Shown here one piece after another: positions 44,622 to 54,776 of a DNA stretch of 64,000 nucleotides. How positions within the stretch are numbered: position 1 is the stretch's first letter; the number at the start of each line of letters is the position of its first letter. The translations under genes and the position numbers were made by a program. The DNA comes from an uncultured bacterium (GTDB taxonomy: Bacteria > Myxococcota_A > Bradymonadia > UBA7976 > VGTA01), in assembly GCA_943788935.1 (NCBI GenBank), contig CALSSE010000007.1, positions 1 through 64,000 of the forward strand, written 5' to 3'. The notes under the pieces were generated by a model. It did not search any database. It was not told the origin of the DNA and worked only from the letters and a program-made list of their open reading frames with translations.

Positions 44622-46307
44622 ATGACATCTAAGGAGAGCTCCACTCATCGAGAGCTCTTGAGCCTCACTCCTCTCCGCTATACGGACCATCTAATCGCTC
44701 TCGGAATAGCCGCAGTGTATGTTGTATGGCTCTGTCTCACCTCACGCTCAGTGGGGATTCCCCGAGATGAGAGTATCTATTTTTACGCAGCGGATCGATT
44801 GTCTCAATGGTTCACAACGCTCTCTGACTCGGGTCTCGCTGCGTTCTCAGAAGATTCGATTAAAGCAGGCTTCAGTTTTAATCATGAGCACCCTATGTTG
44901 ATGAAGTCTCTTTTTGGTCTGAGCCATCATTATCTCCATGCGAAGTGGTCACTAATTAGTGATCCGATTCTTGCTTATCGTCTACCCACGATCCTCTTTG
45001 CTGGGGGCTTGGTGTATCTCACAACTCTTTTAGGAACCGCGATCGGTGGTCTGTTTGTGGGAGGAGTGAGCGCATTGTTAGTGATGGGAATGCCGCGGCT
45101 ATTTTTCCACGCTCATCTCTCTTGCTTTGACTTACCGGTGAGCACGATGTGGCTTAGCATCTCTCTGGCCTATCTCGGCGCCTTACATCGTCGTCGCTGG
45201 GTGGTTGGAGCAGGAGTGATCCTTGGCTTAGGTCTAGCGACCAAGCTCAACACGTTTTTTGCTCCTTTCACCCTCCTTGGCTTAAGCCTCTATCATCTCC
45301 TTCAACAGAAGAGTGGAGCAGAGACGAGAGTATGGTGGATGAGGCGTTATTTGTGGATCGGGGTTTCGATGACGATCCTCGGGCTTTTGGTCTTTTGGGC
45401 TCATTGGCCGTGGTTGTATCACCACACCTGGCCTCGCTTACTAGAGTACATTCATTTCCACGCTAGACATGTCCACTATCCAGTCGATTACCTAGGTCAT
45501 CTCTATTACGGTCCTCCATTTCCCATCCATTTCCCCTTTGTGTTTACTCTCTTCACCTTACCTGTTGCTATGCTATTTTTGGGGGCCATAGGAACCGTCT
45601 ATGTATTGATCCTCTCTTGGTGGCGCTGGCGTCGGCGGGATGACTCTATTCCGATAGAGCTCTTCTTAATCGTGAATATGATGGTGCCGATTTTGATCAT
45701 CGCTTGGCCGACGACGCCGATCTTTGGCGGTACAAAACATTGGATGCCGGCGATGCCCTTCTTAGCAGTCATTGGAGCGTTGGCTTTGAAGGTTATTTTA
45801 GAGCTCACTCGACTCTATAAGCGAGCGGGAATGCGAGTCGTGATTACTCTTGGGCTAGTCCTCCCCGGTCTTTGGCTCACCCAAGAGTATGGCGCTCATG
45901 GTCCAGCATGGTATAACAGCATCGCTGGAGGAGCCTCAGGGGCGGCTGAGATGAGAATGCCGAGAAATTTTTGGGGATACAGCAGCGTAGAGATGATCCC
46001 TTGGCTCAACGAGAGACCCGACGAAGAGCGCGATATCTTTTGGCACAACGCGACCGGTATGGCGGTCCATCATTACCGACGCGCTGGTTGGCTACGTAGA
46101 GAGCTCAGGTCTTCAGGAGATTGGACTTATCCTTACGCCGACTGGGCGCTCTATCATCATCAACATGAAAAGCTACCCGAAGAGCTAGACCTCTGGTGGC
46201 GTTATGGGACACCTCTCCCTATTGACGGCTTCTTCATAGAGAGCGTACAACAAATAGGTGTGTATGGGCCTTCACCCTCACGAGAGTCGTTTCAACTTAA
46301 GCGATGA
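44622..46307 (+). CDS. GT-C glycosyltransferase (PMT/ArnT-like)
   Basis: Integral membrane glycosyltransferase of about 561 residues. I choose ATG 44622, with GGGAG upstream, after the previous stop at 44613. The first extracytoplasmic loop carries PRDESIYFYAADR, the acidic catalytic motif seen in GT-C (GT39/GT83) enzymes that use lipid-phosphate sugar donors. About ten or more hydrophobic segments follow, including SALLVMGMPRLFFHAH, with a soluble C-terminal region. Substrate may be a protein, lipid or glycan. Position directly after the giant exported protein makes modification of that protein a possibility, not a demonstration. Confidence 0.85.
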   Translation: MTSKESSTHRELLSLTPLRYTDHLIALGIAAVYVVWLCLTSRSVGIPRDESIYFYAADRLSQWFTTLSDSGLAAFSEDSIKAGFSFNHEHPMLMKSLFGLSHHYLHAKWSLISDPILAYRLPTILFAGGLVYLTTLLGTAIGGLFVGGVSALLVMGMPRLFFHAHLSCFDLPVSTMWLSISLAYLGALHRRRWVVGAGVILGLGLATKLNTFFAPFTLLGLSLYHLLQQKSGAETRVWWMRRYLWIGVSMTILGLLVFWAHWPWLYHHTWPRLLEYIHFHARHVHYPVDYLGHLYYGPPFPIHFPFVFTLFTLPVAMLFLGAIGTVYVLILSWWRWRRRDDSIPIELFLIVNMMVPILIIAWPTTPIFGGTKHWMPAMPFLAVIGALALKVILELTRLYKRAGMRVVITLGLVLPGLWLTQEYGAHGPAWYNSIAGGASGAAEMRMPRNFWGYSSVEMIPWLNERPDEERDIFWHNATGMAVHHYRRAGWLRRELRSSGDWTYPYADWALYHHQHEKLPEELDLWWRYGTPLPIDGFFIESVQQIGVYGPSPSRESFQLKR

Positions 46308-46423
46308 CGATTCAATGTGAGTCGTCTACACCTTCTCTCTATCTACATCACTCACAGCCTCTAGACATTGAGGGCTGAGTCTAGAGCTTTGGTTTAAGAA
46401 GTTCACTTTAGGAGTAACACCTT

Positions 46424-47461
46424 ATGGTCACTGACAGCGTGTATCCGGTATCTAGAGCGAGCTTGATTAGCGGGAATCGAATTTTCATTACCGGTGGTGC
46501 TGGCTTTATCGGGACACAGGTCGCTCAGCGTTTAGTCGACCACAATCAGGTCGTTTTATATGACTCATTTCAGCGAGATTCTCTTAGCGGGAGCGCATTA
46601 GAGCATCATCCAAAACTGGAGGTAATTAGAGGAGACATCCTTGATTATGACGCTTTATATGAAGCGATGAGAGGCGCTGATTATGTGATTCATGCTGCAG
46701 CGATCGCCGGGATTGACTCAACAGTCCGAGCCCCTGTAGAGACGATGACGGTTAATATGATCGGGACCGCTAATGTTCTAAAGGCGGCTCAATCGCTTCA
46801 GCGTCCGTTGAAACGGCTCATCGAGTTTTCAACTTCAGAGGTCTTTGGTTCAAAGGCCTTTAAGGTCGCTGAGAGCTCTTTAACAACGACGGGGGCTGTC
46901 GGAGAAGCGAGATGGACTTATGCGGTGAGCAAGCTCGCCGGTGAGCATCTCGCGCATGCCTACTACACGCAATATGCTCTCCCAACCGTGACCTTAAGAC
47001 CCTTTAATGTGTACGGTCCGGGTCAAACAGGAGAGGGAGCGATGACTATTTTCATACGCCAAGCTCTCAGAGGTGAAGATATCTTTATCTTCGGGGATGG
47101 CACTCAGATTCGAGCGTGGTGCTATGTAGATGATATGGTCGAGGGGGTGTTCGCGGCGCTCACTCATCCGCACGCGGTGGGGGAGTCATTTAATATTGGT
47201 AACGCTCGAGCGGTGATGACGATCTATGGACTCGCCGAGAGTATTTGTCGTGTCATTGGATCCCGATCTAAAATAATTTTTAGGTCGGCTCTCTCTGCTG
47301 ACATTGAATTAAGGGTACCTGACACTAATAAATCAAAACGACTCATCGATTTTGAGGCACAGGTTGATCTCGCTGAAGGGATTAAGCGCACAGTCGCTTG
47401 GATTCAGCAACATAGCGAAGGCTTGCCTCCTATTCCGGCGATGTTTAAACATAAGCCATGA
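46424..47461 (+). CDS. NAD-dependent nucleotide-sugar epimerase/dehydratase
   Basis: Extended short-chain dehydrogenase of 345 residues acting on nucleotide sugars. The dinucleotide site [12 protein letters not shown] lies near 22-33, the catalytic pair is Y166 and K170 in YAVSKLAGE, and the STSEVFG serine precedes it. The DRP-type motif and [10 protein letters not shown] are also present. AGGAG precedes the ATG at 46424. It is upstream of a DegT aminotransferase and the PAPS genes, pointing to amino-sugar or modified-sugar synthesis for surface glycans. The exact sugar is not determined. Confidence 0.9.
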   Translation: MVTDSVYPVSRASLISGNRIFITGGAGFIGTQVAQRLVDHNQVVLYDSFQRDSLSGSALEHHPKLEVIRGDILDYDALYEAMRGADYVIHAAAIAGIDSTVRAPVETMTVNMIGTANVLKAAQSLQRPLKRLIEFSTSEVFGSKAFKVAESSLTTTGAVGEARWTYAVSKLAGEHLAHAYYTQYALPTVTLRPFNVYGPGQTGEGAMTIFIRQALRGEDIFIFGDGTQIRAWCYVDDMVEGVFAALTHPHAVGESFNIGNARAVMTIYGLAESICRVIGSRSKIIFRSALSADIELRVPDTNKSKRLIDFEAQVDLAEGIKRTVAWIQQHSEGLPPIPAMFKHKP

Positions 47462-47505
47462 ACCATGAGCCATAAACCATGAGCCATGAGCCATGAGCCA
47501 TGAGT
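47454..47505 (+). repeat. Short tandem repeat of CCATGAG/CCATAAA type
   Basis: About seven variants of a seven-base unit (CCATGAA, CCATGAG, CCATAAA) in tandem, starting within the last codons of the epimerase gene. Seven-base units are not a multiple of three, so expansion could change the gene's 3' end. Confidence 0.7.
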
Positions 47506-47579
47506 TACCGTCACTGAGTAAGTGAGAGAGCGACGATGAGAGATAAGTAGTCTAAATCCTAAAACCTTTCTCAGGTCAC

Positions 47580-47664
47580 ACTGCCTTCGTCAACACTGCC
47601 TTCGTCACACTGCCTTCGTCACACTGCCTTCGTCAACACTGCCTTCGTCAACACTGCCTTTGTC
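47580..47664 (+). repeat. Six tandem copies of ACTGCCTTCGTC
   Basis: Six copies of the 12-base core, spaced 14 or 15 bases apart by AC or AAC, the last with one T for C. Too short and without variable spacers to be a CRISPR array. It looks like a minisatellite-type repeat. Confidence 0.85.
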
Positions 47665-47795
47665 CGTCTTCTTCATAGTGAGACGTAGAGAGCTCGCAAG
47701 CTCTAGATATATGTTTTTTGGGTTGACCTGTAGCGAGTCGATGTCAATGATCCGTTAGTTTTGTGAGAGTATAGTTTACTATCTATCACAGTATA

Positions 47796-47840
47796 GAGGG
47801 TGATGATCCTTGGAGTGATTATACTGAGGGTGATGATCCT
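47796..47840 (+). repeat. Direct repeat GAGGGTGATGATCCT, 30-bp period
   Basis: Two exact 15-base copies at 47796-47810 and 47826-47840, ending 16 bp before the DegT start. A 30-bp period is close to three helical turns, so a pair of regulator sites is possible; simple duplication is equally likely. Confidence 0.5.
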
Positions 47841-47856
47841 GCGAAGGGGGTGTTAA

Positions 47857-49185
47857 ATGAAAAAGATCCGTAAAAAAAATAAGTCTAAAAAAGCGGTCAA
47901 ACCTAAAAGGAATCCACAGAGACTGAAGATGAGAGAGGAAGGTGGAGGCTTTAGTAGTGAAAGAGAGCCCGCTGATGAGAAATGGCATGCTGAGAGGCTC
48001 ATCCCCTCGTTGAGGTCAAGACGAAAAGATGAACCGATCAAAATCTCAGAGCCTAATATTGACCAAGCCTCTTCTGATCGTGTCGCAGACCTCATCGACT
48101 TAGGCTCGCTAAGTACTCATTCGACTAGAGAGAACGCTGAGCATGACTTTCTGTGTTACTTAGAGGACTGTGGCCAAGATGAGAGGTCGCTAGATGTTAA
48201 TATAGTCTCTAGTGGAACAGCAGCTCTGCATTTGGCGATGATCGTTTATGAGATCGGTCCCGGCGACCTTGTTTTTGTCCCCAATTATACTTTTCCTGCG
48301 ACGGTCAACGTCGTCAAGCTAGTCGGGGCGACCCCTGTGTTAGTCGATGTAGAGCCCGAGAGCTACGTCATCAACGCTGAAACGCTCTCAGAGGCGATTG
48401 AAGAGAGCCGAGGCTTAGGACGTCTCCGAGCGGTGATCCCTGTGCATGAGTTCGGTTTTCCTGCCCCGATGACCGAGTTAATGGAGGTCGCTAGAGCGAA
48501 TGATATGGTAGTGATTGAAGATGCGGCCTGCGCTATCGGAGCCTTCTCGGGGGAAGATATGGTAGGGACGATCGGGGATATGGGCTGCTTCTCACTTCAC
48601 CCTCGAAAAATCGTCACCACTGGCGAGGGAGGCGTTGTAGTCACTCGAGATAAACAGAGGGGTCGACGAGTCGCGAGACTTAAAAATCATGGAATGGAGC
48701 GCGATGAACAGGGAGAGGTCATCTTCGTTGAACCCGGCTATAATTATCGCTTATCAGACATTCAATGTGCCTTGCTCTATGGTCAGCTGATACGTCTCTG
48801 TGATTGGCTTCCACGAAGAGGTGAGCTCGCTCAATATTATGATGAACAGCTCTCTCCCTATGTGGAGCGGGGATGGTTCACGCTCCCCAAAAAAACGAGT
48901 GGTCAAGTGTGGCAGAGCTATGTGATCACTCTAGGTCCACAATTTAGTCAGAGAGAGGTGAGCGCTGCCATGAGAGAGTATCACATCGAGACAAACTGTG
49001 GAGCCACAGTACTCTCTACGATCTCTCACTTGGCTGAGCAAGTGACCCCTAGAGTTGAACAGGGGGTAGCGCACACGATGTTATTAGATCGGACTCTAGC
49101 CTTGCCCATGTGTGAGCGATACGACGAAGAGGTATTAGATCGGGTGGTCAAAGGATTGACAGAGGTCTTGTCGAAGCTAGCGTGA
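47857..49185 (+). CDS. DegT/DnrJ/EryC1/StrS-family PLP aminotransferase
   Basis: Sugar aminotransferase of 442 residues. The first 60 or so residues are a basic, probably disordered extension absent from typical family members. The core shows the PLP fold: SSGTAALHLAM (phosphate site), PNYTFPATVN, the Asp in VIEDAACAIGA, K251 in SLHPRKIVTTGEGG as internal aldimine, and GYNYRLSDIQCALL. AAGGGGG lies six bases before the ATG at 47857. With the epimerase upstream it likely makes an amino sugar for a surface polymer. The sugar is unknown. Confidence 0.9.
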   Translation: MKKIRKKNKSKKAVKPKRNPQRLKMREEGGGFSSEREPADEKWHAERLIPSLRSRRKDEPIKISEPNIDQASSDRVADLIDLGSLSTHSTRENAEHDFLCYLEDCGQDERSLDVNIVSSGTAALHLAMIVYEIGPGDLVFVPNYTFPATVNVVKLVGATPVLVDVEPESYVINAETLSEAIEESRGLGRLRAVIPVHEFGFPAPMTELMEVARANDMVVIEDAACAIGAFSGEDMVGTIGDMGCFSLHPRKIVTTGEGGVVVTRDKQRGRRVARLKNHGMERDEQGEVIFVEPGYNYRLSDIQCALLYGQLIRLCDWLPRRGELAQYYDEQLSPYVERGWFTLPKKTSGQVWQSYVITLGPQFSQREVSAAMREYHIETNCGATVLSTISHLAEQVTPRVEQGVAHTMLLDRTLALPMCERYDEEVLDRVVKGLTEVLSKLA

Positions 49186-49261
49186 GCGGTTAGGGTGGGC
49201 TGTTTATTTAAGCTAGCCGAGGTTGGTTAGCTGAGGTGTCCCTATCAGTAAGGGAGAGATC

Positions 49262-50176
49262 ATGGAACTCAGCGCGACACAGATGACGCATCTTGATCGT
49301 CTCGAGGCGGAGAGTATACACATCTTTAGAGAGGTGATGGCTGAAGCGCTCAATCCGGTCATGCTCTACTCCATTGGTAAGGACTCGAGCGTGATGCTAC
49401 ATGTGGCGCGTAAAGCATTTTACCCGTCATCGATCCCTTTTCCTTTACTGCATGTGGACACTCGTTGGAAGTTTCAAGAGATGTATCGTTTTAGAGAGCA
49501 GGTCTCTAAAGATTATGGAGTAGAGATTAAGGTACATATCAACCCTGAAGGGATTGAGAAGAATATCAACCCCTTTGATCATGGGAGCGCTATGCACACC
49601 GATATCATGAAGACGGAGGGGCTAAAGCAGGCGCTTGATCTTTATCAATTCGATATCGCCTTTGGGGGAGCGCGTCGAGACGAGGAAAAATCACGAGCTA
49701 AGGAGCGTATCTTTAGCTTTCGAAATCAAGAGCATCGTTGGTCGCCCAAAGCCCAGCGTCCTGAGCTGTGGAGTCTGTATAACGGGCTCAAAAGACCAGG
49801 AGAGAGCATTCGGGTCTTCCCCCTCTCCAATTGGACAGAACAGGATATTTGGCTCTATATTTATCGGGAGCAGCTGCCGATCGTCCCTCTTTATTTGGCC
49901 GCTGAGCGTCCGGTCGTGGAGCGTGATGGCTTATTGATTATGTGTGATGATGACCGGATCCCGCTCCTTTCACAGGAAGAGCCACAGATGAAAATGGTTC
50001 GATTTAGGACACTTGGCTGCTATCCCTTAACGGGGGCCGTAGAGTCCCAATGCCAAAGTCTTGAAGAGGTGATCCTCGAGCTGCTCACCGCGACCACCAG
50101 CGAGCGTCAGGGTCGAGCGATCGATAATGATCATCCCGCCTCTATGGAGCGAAAAAAACAGGAGGGATACTTCTGA
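49262..50176 (+). CDS. cysD: Sulfate adenylyltransferase subunit 2 (CysD)
   Basis: Catalytic ATP-sulfurylase subunit that forms adenosine 5'-phosphosulfate from ATP and sulfate. The 304 residues carry the PP-loop motif [11 protein letters not shown] (about 41-51), [30 protein letters not shown] and [17 protein letters not shown] precedes the ATG at 49262. The stop TGA overlaps the next gene's ATG as TGATG, coupling it to the CysN-CysC fusion. Confidence 0.96.
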   Translation: MELSATQMTHLDRLEAESIHIFREVMAEALNPVMLYSIGKDSSVMLHVARKAFYPSSIPFPLLHVDTRWKFQEMYRFREQVSKDYGVEIKVHINPEGIEKNINPFDHGSAMHTDIMKTEGLKQALDLYQFDIAFGGARRDEEKSRAKERIFSFRNQEHRWSPKAQRPELWSLYNGLKRPGESIRVFPLSNWTEQDIWLYIYREQLPIVPLYLAAERPVVERDGLLIMCDDDRIPLLSQEEPQMKMVRFRTLGCYPLTGAVESQCQSLEEVILELLTATTSERQGRAIDNDHPASMERKKQEGYF

Positions 50177-52098
50177 TGGATGAACACCGAGAGAGTGTAC
50201 GAGGGATCGCTCAGCGAGGAATAGAGGCTTATCTTAATGATCAAGCTCGTCAGGATCTGCTCCGCTTTATCACTTGTGGAAGCGTAGATGATGGTAAATC
50301 GACTCTGATCGGCAGACTTTTATATGAGGCGAAATGTCTCTTTGAAGATCAAGTGAACGCTCTCCATAGTGATTCCATAAGGTTTGGTACACAGGCAGGT
50401 GAGATTGATTTTGCGCTCTTAGTTGATGGACTCTCGGCAGAGAGAGAGCAAGGGATCACCATCGACGTCGCCTATCGCTTTTTCAAGACCGATAAGCGGA
50501 GCTTTATTGTCGCTGACACACCCGGGCATGAGCAGTACACCCGAAATATGGCGACTGGCGCCTCTACTGCTGATGCGGCAGTCTTGTTGATCGATGCTCG
50601 TCAGGGGGTCTTACCTCAAACGCGGCGGCACGCTTATATCGTTTCTCTCCTCGGCGTAGAGAGCGTGATCGTGGTGATTAATAAGATGGATCTCGTCGAT
50701 TATAAACAGACCGTTTTCAATCAGATCTGTGTGGCGCTTGAAGAGGTGTGGAGTGGGCTTGAGCTTCCCTCACCTCTCGTGATCCCTGTCTCAGCGTTGA
50801 GAGGTGATGGTGTTGTCACTCTCTCTTCTCTCCTTCCTTGGTATGATGGTCAGACTCTACTCAGCGCCCTAGAGTCTGCTCCACGAAAGCAGAGGACACT
50901 TGAGCACCCATTTCGGATGTTTGTCCAATGGGTGAACCGCCCTCATCTTGATTTTAGAGGGGTCAGCGGCACGATTAACTCCGGGAAGGTCAGCGTGGGA
51001 GATGAGATCTCGGTTTTACCCTCTGGGCAACGCGCTAAGGTTTCAGAATTGATCACTATGGACGCTTCACTGTCTAGCGCTCAAAGTGACCAAGCCCTCA
51101 CTATCGTCTTTGATCGGGAGATCGATGCCTCTCGCGGTGATATGATCTGTAGCGCCTCAGCACCCGCTGAAGTCGCTGATCATTTTAGCGCTCATATTGT
51201 ATGGATGAGCGAGGCTCAGGGTCTATGTGGACGCTCTTATCTGTTTAAGCTCGGAGCGCTGACGGTGAGCGCGAGTCTCACTGAAATAAAGTATAGCGTT
51301 GATGTGGAGACATATAAGGATCAACCCTGCGCTGCCTTAGAGCTTAATGATATCGCTCGTATACACATCAAATTAGACCAATCAATTCCCTTTGAGTCCT
51401 ATCGTGACTGTGAGAGTTTGGGGAGCTTTATCCTCATTGATAAGCGAACATTCTCGACTTTAGCTGCGGGAATGATTCAGCATCCATTACGGCGAGCGAC
51501 CAATATCTATCGTCATGACCACAGTATTAAGCGTCAAAGCCGACAGCAGCTTAACGGTCATCGCGGTGTGGTCTTATGGTTTACCGGCTTATCAGGATCA
51601 GGGAAATCAACACTGGCGGACCATGTAGAGCGTATTTTACACGCTCAAGGCGTGAGGACATATCTCCTAGATGGAGATAACGTAAGACATGGACTTAACC
51701 GTGACTTAGGATTCACACCTAGTGATCGTGTGGAAAATATTCGTCGTATCGCCGAGGTCGCTAAGCTCATGGTAGACGCTGGCCTAGTGGTGCTCACGGC
51801 CTTTATCTCTCCTTATAGAGATGATCGAGCTCAAGCGCGGAACTTATTCGCTAATGGAGAATTTCAAGAGATTTATGTCAGCACCCCCTTAGCGATCGCT
51901 GAGGCACGTGATCCCAAAGGTTTATACAAAAAAGCGAGAGCTGGATTGATTCCTAATTTTACAGGGATTGGGAGCCCTTATGAACCTCCATACGCTCCTG
52001 AGTTTACGATCGACACCAGTGAAGGGACCCCTGAAGACTCCGCAGAGTTTATCTTTGAGACTCTAGCAAACGTACTGAAGCTAGGGAGTGAGGGCTAG
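50176..52098 (+). CDS. cysNC: CysN-CysC fusion: sulfate adenylyltransferase GTPase subunit and APS kinase
   Basis: A 640-residue bifunctional protein that completes PAPS synthesis. The N-terminal part is an EF-Tu-like GTPase: [15 protein letters not shown] (P-loop, about 35-49), [15 protein letters not shown] and NKMDLVD. The C-terminal part (about 455-640) is APS kinase: [17 protein letters not shown]alker [16 protein letters not shown] and [13 protein letters not shown], with the Ser of SDRVENIRR. Both halves look intact. It is followed by cysQ. No cysH is present, so PAPS may be meant for sulfation. Confidence 0.96.
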   Translation: MDEHRESVRGIAQRGIEAYLNDQARQDLLRFITCGSVDDGKSTLIGRLLYEAKCLFEDQVNALHSDSIRFGTQAGEIDFALLVDGLSAEREQGITIDVAYRFFKTDKRSFIVADTPGHEQYTRNMATGASTADAAVLLIDARQGVLPQTRRHAYIVSLLGVESVIVVINKMDLVDYKQTVFNQICVALEEVWSGLELPSPLVIPVSALRGDGVVTLSSLLPWYDGQTLLSALESAPRKQRTLEHPFRMFVQWVNRPHLDFRGVSGTINSGKVSVGDEISVLPSGQRAKVSELITMDASLSSAQSDQALTIVFDREIDASRGDMICSASAPAEVADHFSAHIVWMSEAQGLCGRSYLFKLGALTVSASLTEIKYSVDVETYKDQPCAALELNDIARIHIKLDQSIPFESYRDCESLGSFILIDKRTFSTLAAGMIQHPLRRATNIYRHDHSIKRQSRQQLNGHRGVVLWFTGLSGSGKSTLADHVERILHAQGVRTYLLDGDNVRHGLNRDLGFTPSDRVENIRRIAEVAKLMVDAGLVVLTAFISPYRDDRAQARNLFANGEFQEIYVSTPLAIAEARDPKGLYKKARAGLIPNFTGIGSPYEPPYAPEFTIDTSEGTPEDSAEFIFETLANVLKLGSEG

Positions 52099-52155
52099 CA
52101 TAGTTATTCAATCGGAGATAATATCTACGAAAATCTATGAAAGAGTAGTGAACAA

Positions 52156-52977
52156 ATGAATGAGAATGAGTGGATAGAGTTGATTGAAGTTCATCGAGAT
52201 CGTCTCCTCTCTCTCGCCAGAGAAGCGAGCGAAGCGATTATGTTGATTCGCGCTGATGATCAAGAGCTAGGAGTCACTCTCAAAGGTGATCAGAGCCCCG
52301 TTACTAGAGCAGATATCGCCGCCCATAATATCATCGTCGCAGGTCTTGAGGAGATCACCCCTGAGATCTTGATCGTCTCCGAAGAGGACGAGAGCAGGCA
52401 TAAAGATCGAGTGAGCGCTGCTGCCTATTGGCTCGTTGACCCGCTGGATGGAACCAAAGAGTTTATTAACGGTTACGATGACTTTACGGTTAATATGGGG
52501 CTTGTCCTTCGTGATCCCGAGGGCGTTGGCTATACTCGTTTTGGGGTCGTAGGTTTCCCCGCTCGACGCCTCTACTATAGCGGTGGAATAGGCTTAGGTG
52601 CTTATCGACATACATATACACGAGGTCAATGGAGCAGTGAACCGATCAGCGTGAGTCCACCACAAACTCCCCTGCGAGTAGTGACCAGTCGCAGCCATCT
52701 CAGCCAAGAGACTCTCGACTACGTTGATAGCCTCGGTGTCCCCGTTCAGCTGATCAAGGCCGGTAGCGCGAGTAAGTTCTGTATGATCGCCGAGGGGAGA
52801 GCAGACCTCTACCCTCGCCTATCTCCTATTAATGAATGGGATATCGCGGCGGGTCATGCGGTTCTTGAGGGAGCAGGTGGACAAGTCGAGACTGATCATG
52901 GCTTCATCAGTTATGGGCAAAGAGTAAGCTTAAGACTGATGTCCTTGATCGCTCGATCACAAACACTGAAACCTTAA
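52156..52977 (+). CDS. cysQ: 3'(2'),5'-bisphosphate nucleotidase CysQ
   Basis: Inositol-monophosphatase-fold enzyme that hydrolyses PAP, the by-product of PAPS-dependent sulfation or reduction, to AMP. The 273 residues have the metal motifs EEDES (about 75-79), VDPLDGTKEFINGYDDFTVN near 95, and EWDIAAGHAVLEGAGG near 228. It follows the CysN-CysC gene by 57 bp in the same direction, completing a PAPS make-and-clear set. Confidence 0.93.
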   Translation: MNENEWIELIEVHRDRLLSLAREASEAIMLIRADDQELGVTLKGDQSPVTRADIAAHNIIVAGLEEITPEILIVSEEDESRHKDRVSAAAYWLVDPLDGTKEFINGYDDFTVNMGLVLRDPEGVGYTRFGVVGFPARRLYYSGGIGLGAYRHTYTRGQWSSEPISVSPPQTPLRVVTSRSHLSQETLDYVDSLGVPVQLIKAGSASKFCMIAEGRADLYPRLSPINEWDIAAGHAVLEGAGGQVETDHGFISYGQRVSLRLMSLIARSQTLKP

Positions 52978-53049
52978 TATTCTCCTATGAGCCCGCTCGT
53001 CTGTCTCAGAGGACTCTAGCTCTATAAACTTACCACGCTTGAATAGGGC

Positions 53050-53067
53050 GTAAGAGGTGTCTCTTAC
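53050..53067. terminator. Hairpin between convergent cysQ and Kazal lipoprotein genes
   Basis: GTAAGAG (53050-53056) pairs with CTCTTAC (53061-53067) around GTGT, in the gap between tail-to-tail genes and overlapping the minus-strand stop codon. No T-run follows on either strand, so a terminator role is weakly supported. Confidence 0.25.
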
Positions 53068-54677
53068 CTCTCTACACAGATCCCAATACAGTCTGAACCA
53101 CCTTGGCGGGGGTCGCAGTTATCGCTAGGATCATCGATACATGTCAAATCGTCAGGACAGATGAGACCTGTGAAGCCGCCACAAGAGATCATCTCTTGAC
53201 ATTCACCGAAGCCTCTTACAGAGACTCCTGCTGCCCGCGCTTCACAGTCATTGCCGTAGGTCATCCCATCGCAGCCACACACCGGTAGGAAGACCTCTGG
53301 GCAGAATTCAGGTCCTATCGGCTCACAGATCCCTAAAATATCGCCTGCGCCACACATTGTGCCTACTGGATAGTTACAGAAAGTACGTTGAGGACACTCA
53401 GGGAGACGACTGCCGCACTCTTGACCTGTACCGATCGGTGGTAGGCTATTACATTCTCCAGGCTCGTTGACAGAGACCCCAGCCGCCATGGCGAAGCACT
53501 CATTACTATAGGTAACGCCATCACATCCACAGACAGGCTCATAGAGACTGATACACTCCATAAGAGGATCATGGGGTATACATATGCCCGGAATATCTCC
53601 TGCGCCACACATTGTCCCGGGAGGGAACATACAATAGCTATTTTGAGGACATTCAGGAGCGCCTCGTGTGCCACAGAACCCGGGCTCAGGGAGCGTCGGC
53701 ATACACATGTCCCAAGTGACGCACACATCTGTATAGCAGCCATTGAGGAGCTCAGGGACCTCTCCTCGAGGACATTCAGGGGCGAGCCGTCGACAGTTTT
53801 GGAGAACATCATCGAGGTTACAGAGGGTGTCATCTTCATCGCAGATTCCATCGAAATCTGCGTCTTGATCACAGACCATTGGAGGCGCGTCTTCACATGT
53901 ACCTATTGAGGCGGCTGATGTACCCGCTCTATGCGCTTCACACTCATTACCGTAGGTCATACGGTCGCAGCCACAAACCGGCGCATACTCACGAGTACAA
54001 GGTTCATCTGGAGTTAGGGGCTGACAAGTCCCCGGTAAGTCCGATACCCCACACATGGACTCGATCGGGAAGAGGCAGAACTCATCTCGCAGACAAGGTT
54101 CTGCGCCGCGTGTTCCACAAATCTGAGGGTCTACTTGTTCTACACATTCATAGATCTGTCCACAGTCTGCTGTGCATCTCCATTGGCCGCTCACCTCATC
54201 ACAATCACAGCTAGAGGGCTGACATCCATCTAGACCACTTTCAGCACACCTTTGATCATCTGGACAGCCGGTATCTAGACAGCTGATCGAGGGGTTAGGA
54301 CCGACACAAGCGCTCATCTCTTCACCGGCGGGAGGCTCTTCACCGGCGGGAGGCTCTTCACCGGCGGGAGGCTCTTCACCGGCGGGAGGCTCTTCACCGG
54401 CGGGAGGCTCTTCACCGGCGGGAGGCTCTTCACCGGCGGGAGGCTCTTCACCGGCGGGAGGCTCTTCACCGGCGGCCGGTCCTTCACCAGCGGTAGGCTC
54501 TTCACCAGCGGAAGGCTCTTCACCAGCGGAAGGCTCTTCACCGGCCATCTCGCCGGCGATGGAGTCATCACCGGCTGAGGGGTTGTCGACTAGCTCTTCA
54601 TCAAGCTCGCAGCCTGTGAGTAGAAAAGTACATAGCGCTATGCTGAAAACACTACTCTTAGATACATTAAGAAACAT
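53064..54677 (-). CDS. Lipoprotein with AGEE linker and three Kazal-like domains
   Basis: A 537-residue lipoprotein with signal peptide and lipobox LLTGC; GAGG lies seven bases before the ATG at 54677. The lipobox is followed by an acidic AGEEPP/AGEEPS repeat spacer (about residues 45-120), a Cys-rich segment, and three Kazal-type serine-protease-inhibitor-like modules, each with VCGCD-x-M/V-TY-x-N-x-C and a following G-x-C near residues 229-262, 370-402 and 456-489. Each is preceded by a smaller Cys motif (CGTRG ... MCG). Bacterial Kazal modules may inhibit proteases or simply form stable folds. It would sit on the outer membrane; its target is unknown. Confidence 0.88.
   Translation of the reverse strand: MFLNVSKSSVFSIALCTFLLTGCELDEELVDNPSAGDDSIAGEMAGEEPSAGEEPSAGEEPTAGEGPAAGEEPPAGEEPPAGEEPPAGEEPPAGEEPPAGEEPPAGEEPPAGEEPPAGEEMSACVGPNPSISCLDTGCPDDQRCAESGLDGCQPSSCDCDEVSGQWRCTADCGQIYECVEQVDPQICGTRGAEPCLRDEFCLFPIESMCGVSDLPGTCQPLTPDEPCTREYAPVCGCDRMTYGNECEAHRAGTSAASIGTCEDAPPMVCDQDADFDGICDEDDTLCNLDDVLQNCRRLAPECPRGEVPELLNGCYTDVCVTWDMCMPTLPEPGFCGTRGAPECPQNSYCMFPPGTMCGAGDIPGICIPHDPLMECISLYEPVCGCDGVTYSNECFAMAAGVSVNEPGECNSLPPIGTGQECGSRLPECPQRTFCNYPVGTMCGAGDILGICEPIGPEFCPEVFLPVCGCDGMTYGNDCEARAAGVSVRGFGECQEMISCGGFTGLICPDDLTCIDDPSDNCDPRQGGSDCIGICVER
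54312..54545 (-). repeat. 18-bp tandem repeat coding for AGEEPP
   Basis: About twelve or thirteen units of 18 bp (GGCTCTTCACCGGCGGGA on the plus strand), eight of them nearly identical. The outer copies are diverged to AGEEPS, AGEEPT and AGEGPA. Frame-neutral length. Confidence 0.88.
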
Positions 54678-54776
54678 AATTGAACCTCACTCTCTGTTAA
54701 AATACTAAGTCGGATTAGATCATGGTTTCATTTAGTGAATCAACGTGTTTGTCGGTGAAGGTCAGCTTCATAAATC

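Larger units (their letters stand above)
47462..47856. other. Repeat-bearing intergenic region upstream of the DegT gene
   Basis: These 395 bp hold three repeat sets: a CCATGAG-type run just after the previous stop, six copies of a 12-base core at 47580-47664, and a 30-bp-spaced direct repeat at 47796-47840. No gene is seen. A TATAGT at 47770-47775 could be a -10 element, but no good -35 pairs with it. Confidence 0.45.

Noticed and set aside
47580..47664. Possible CRISPR array
   Set aside because: The repeat core is 12 bases, spacers are two or three bases and identical in type, and no cas gene is near.
54314..54571. Minus-strand frame of Val-Lys-Ser-Leu-Pro repeats
   Set aside because: It is a shifted reading of the AGEE-coding repeat.
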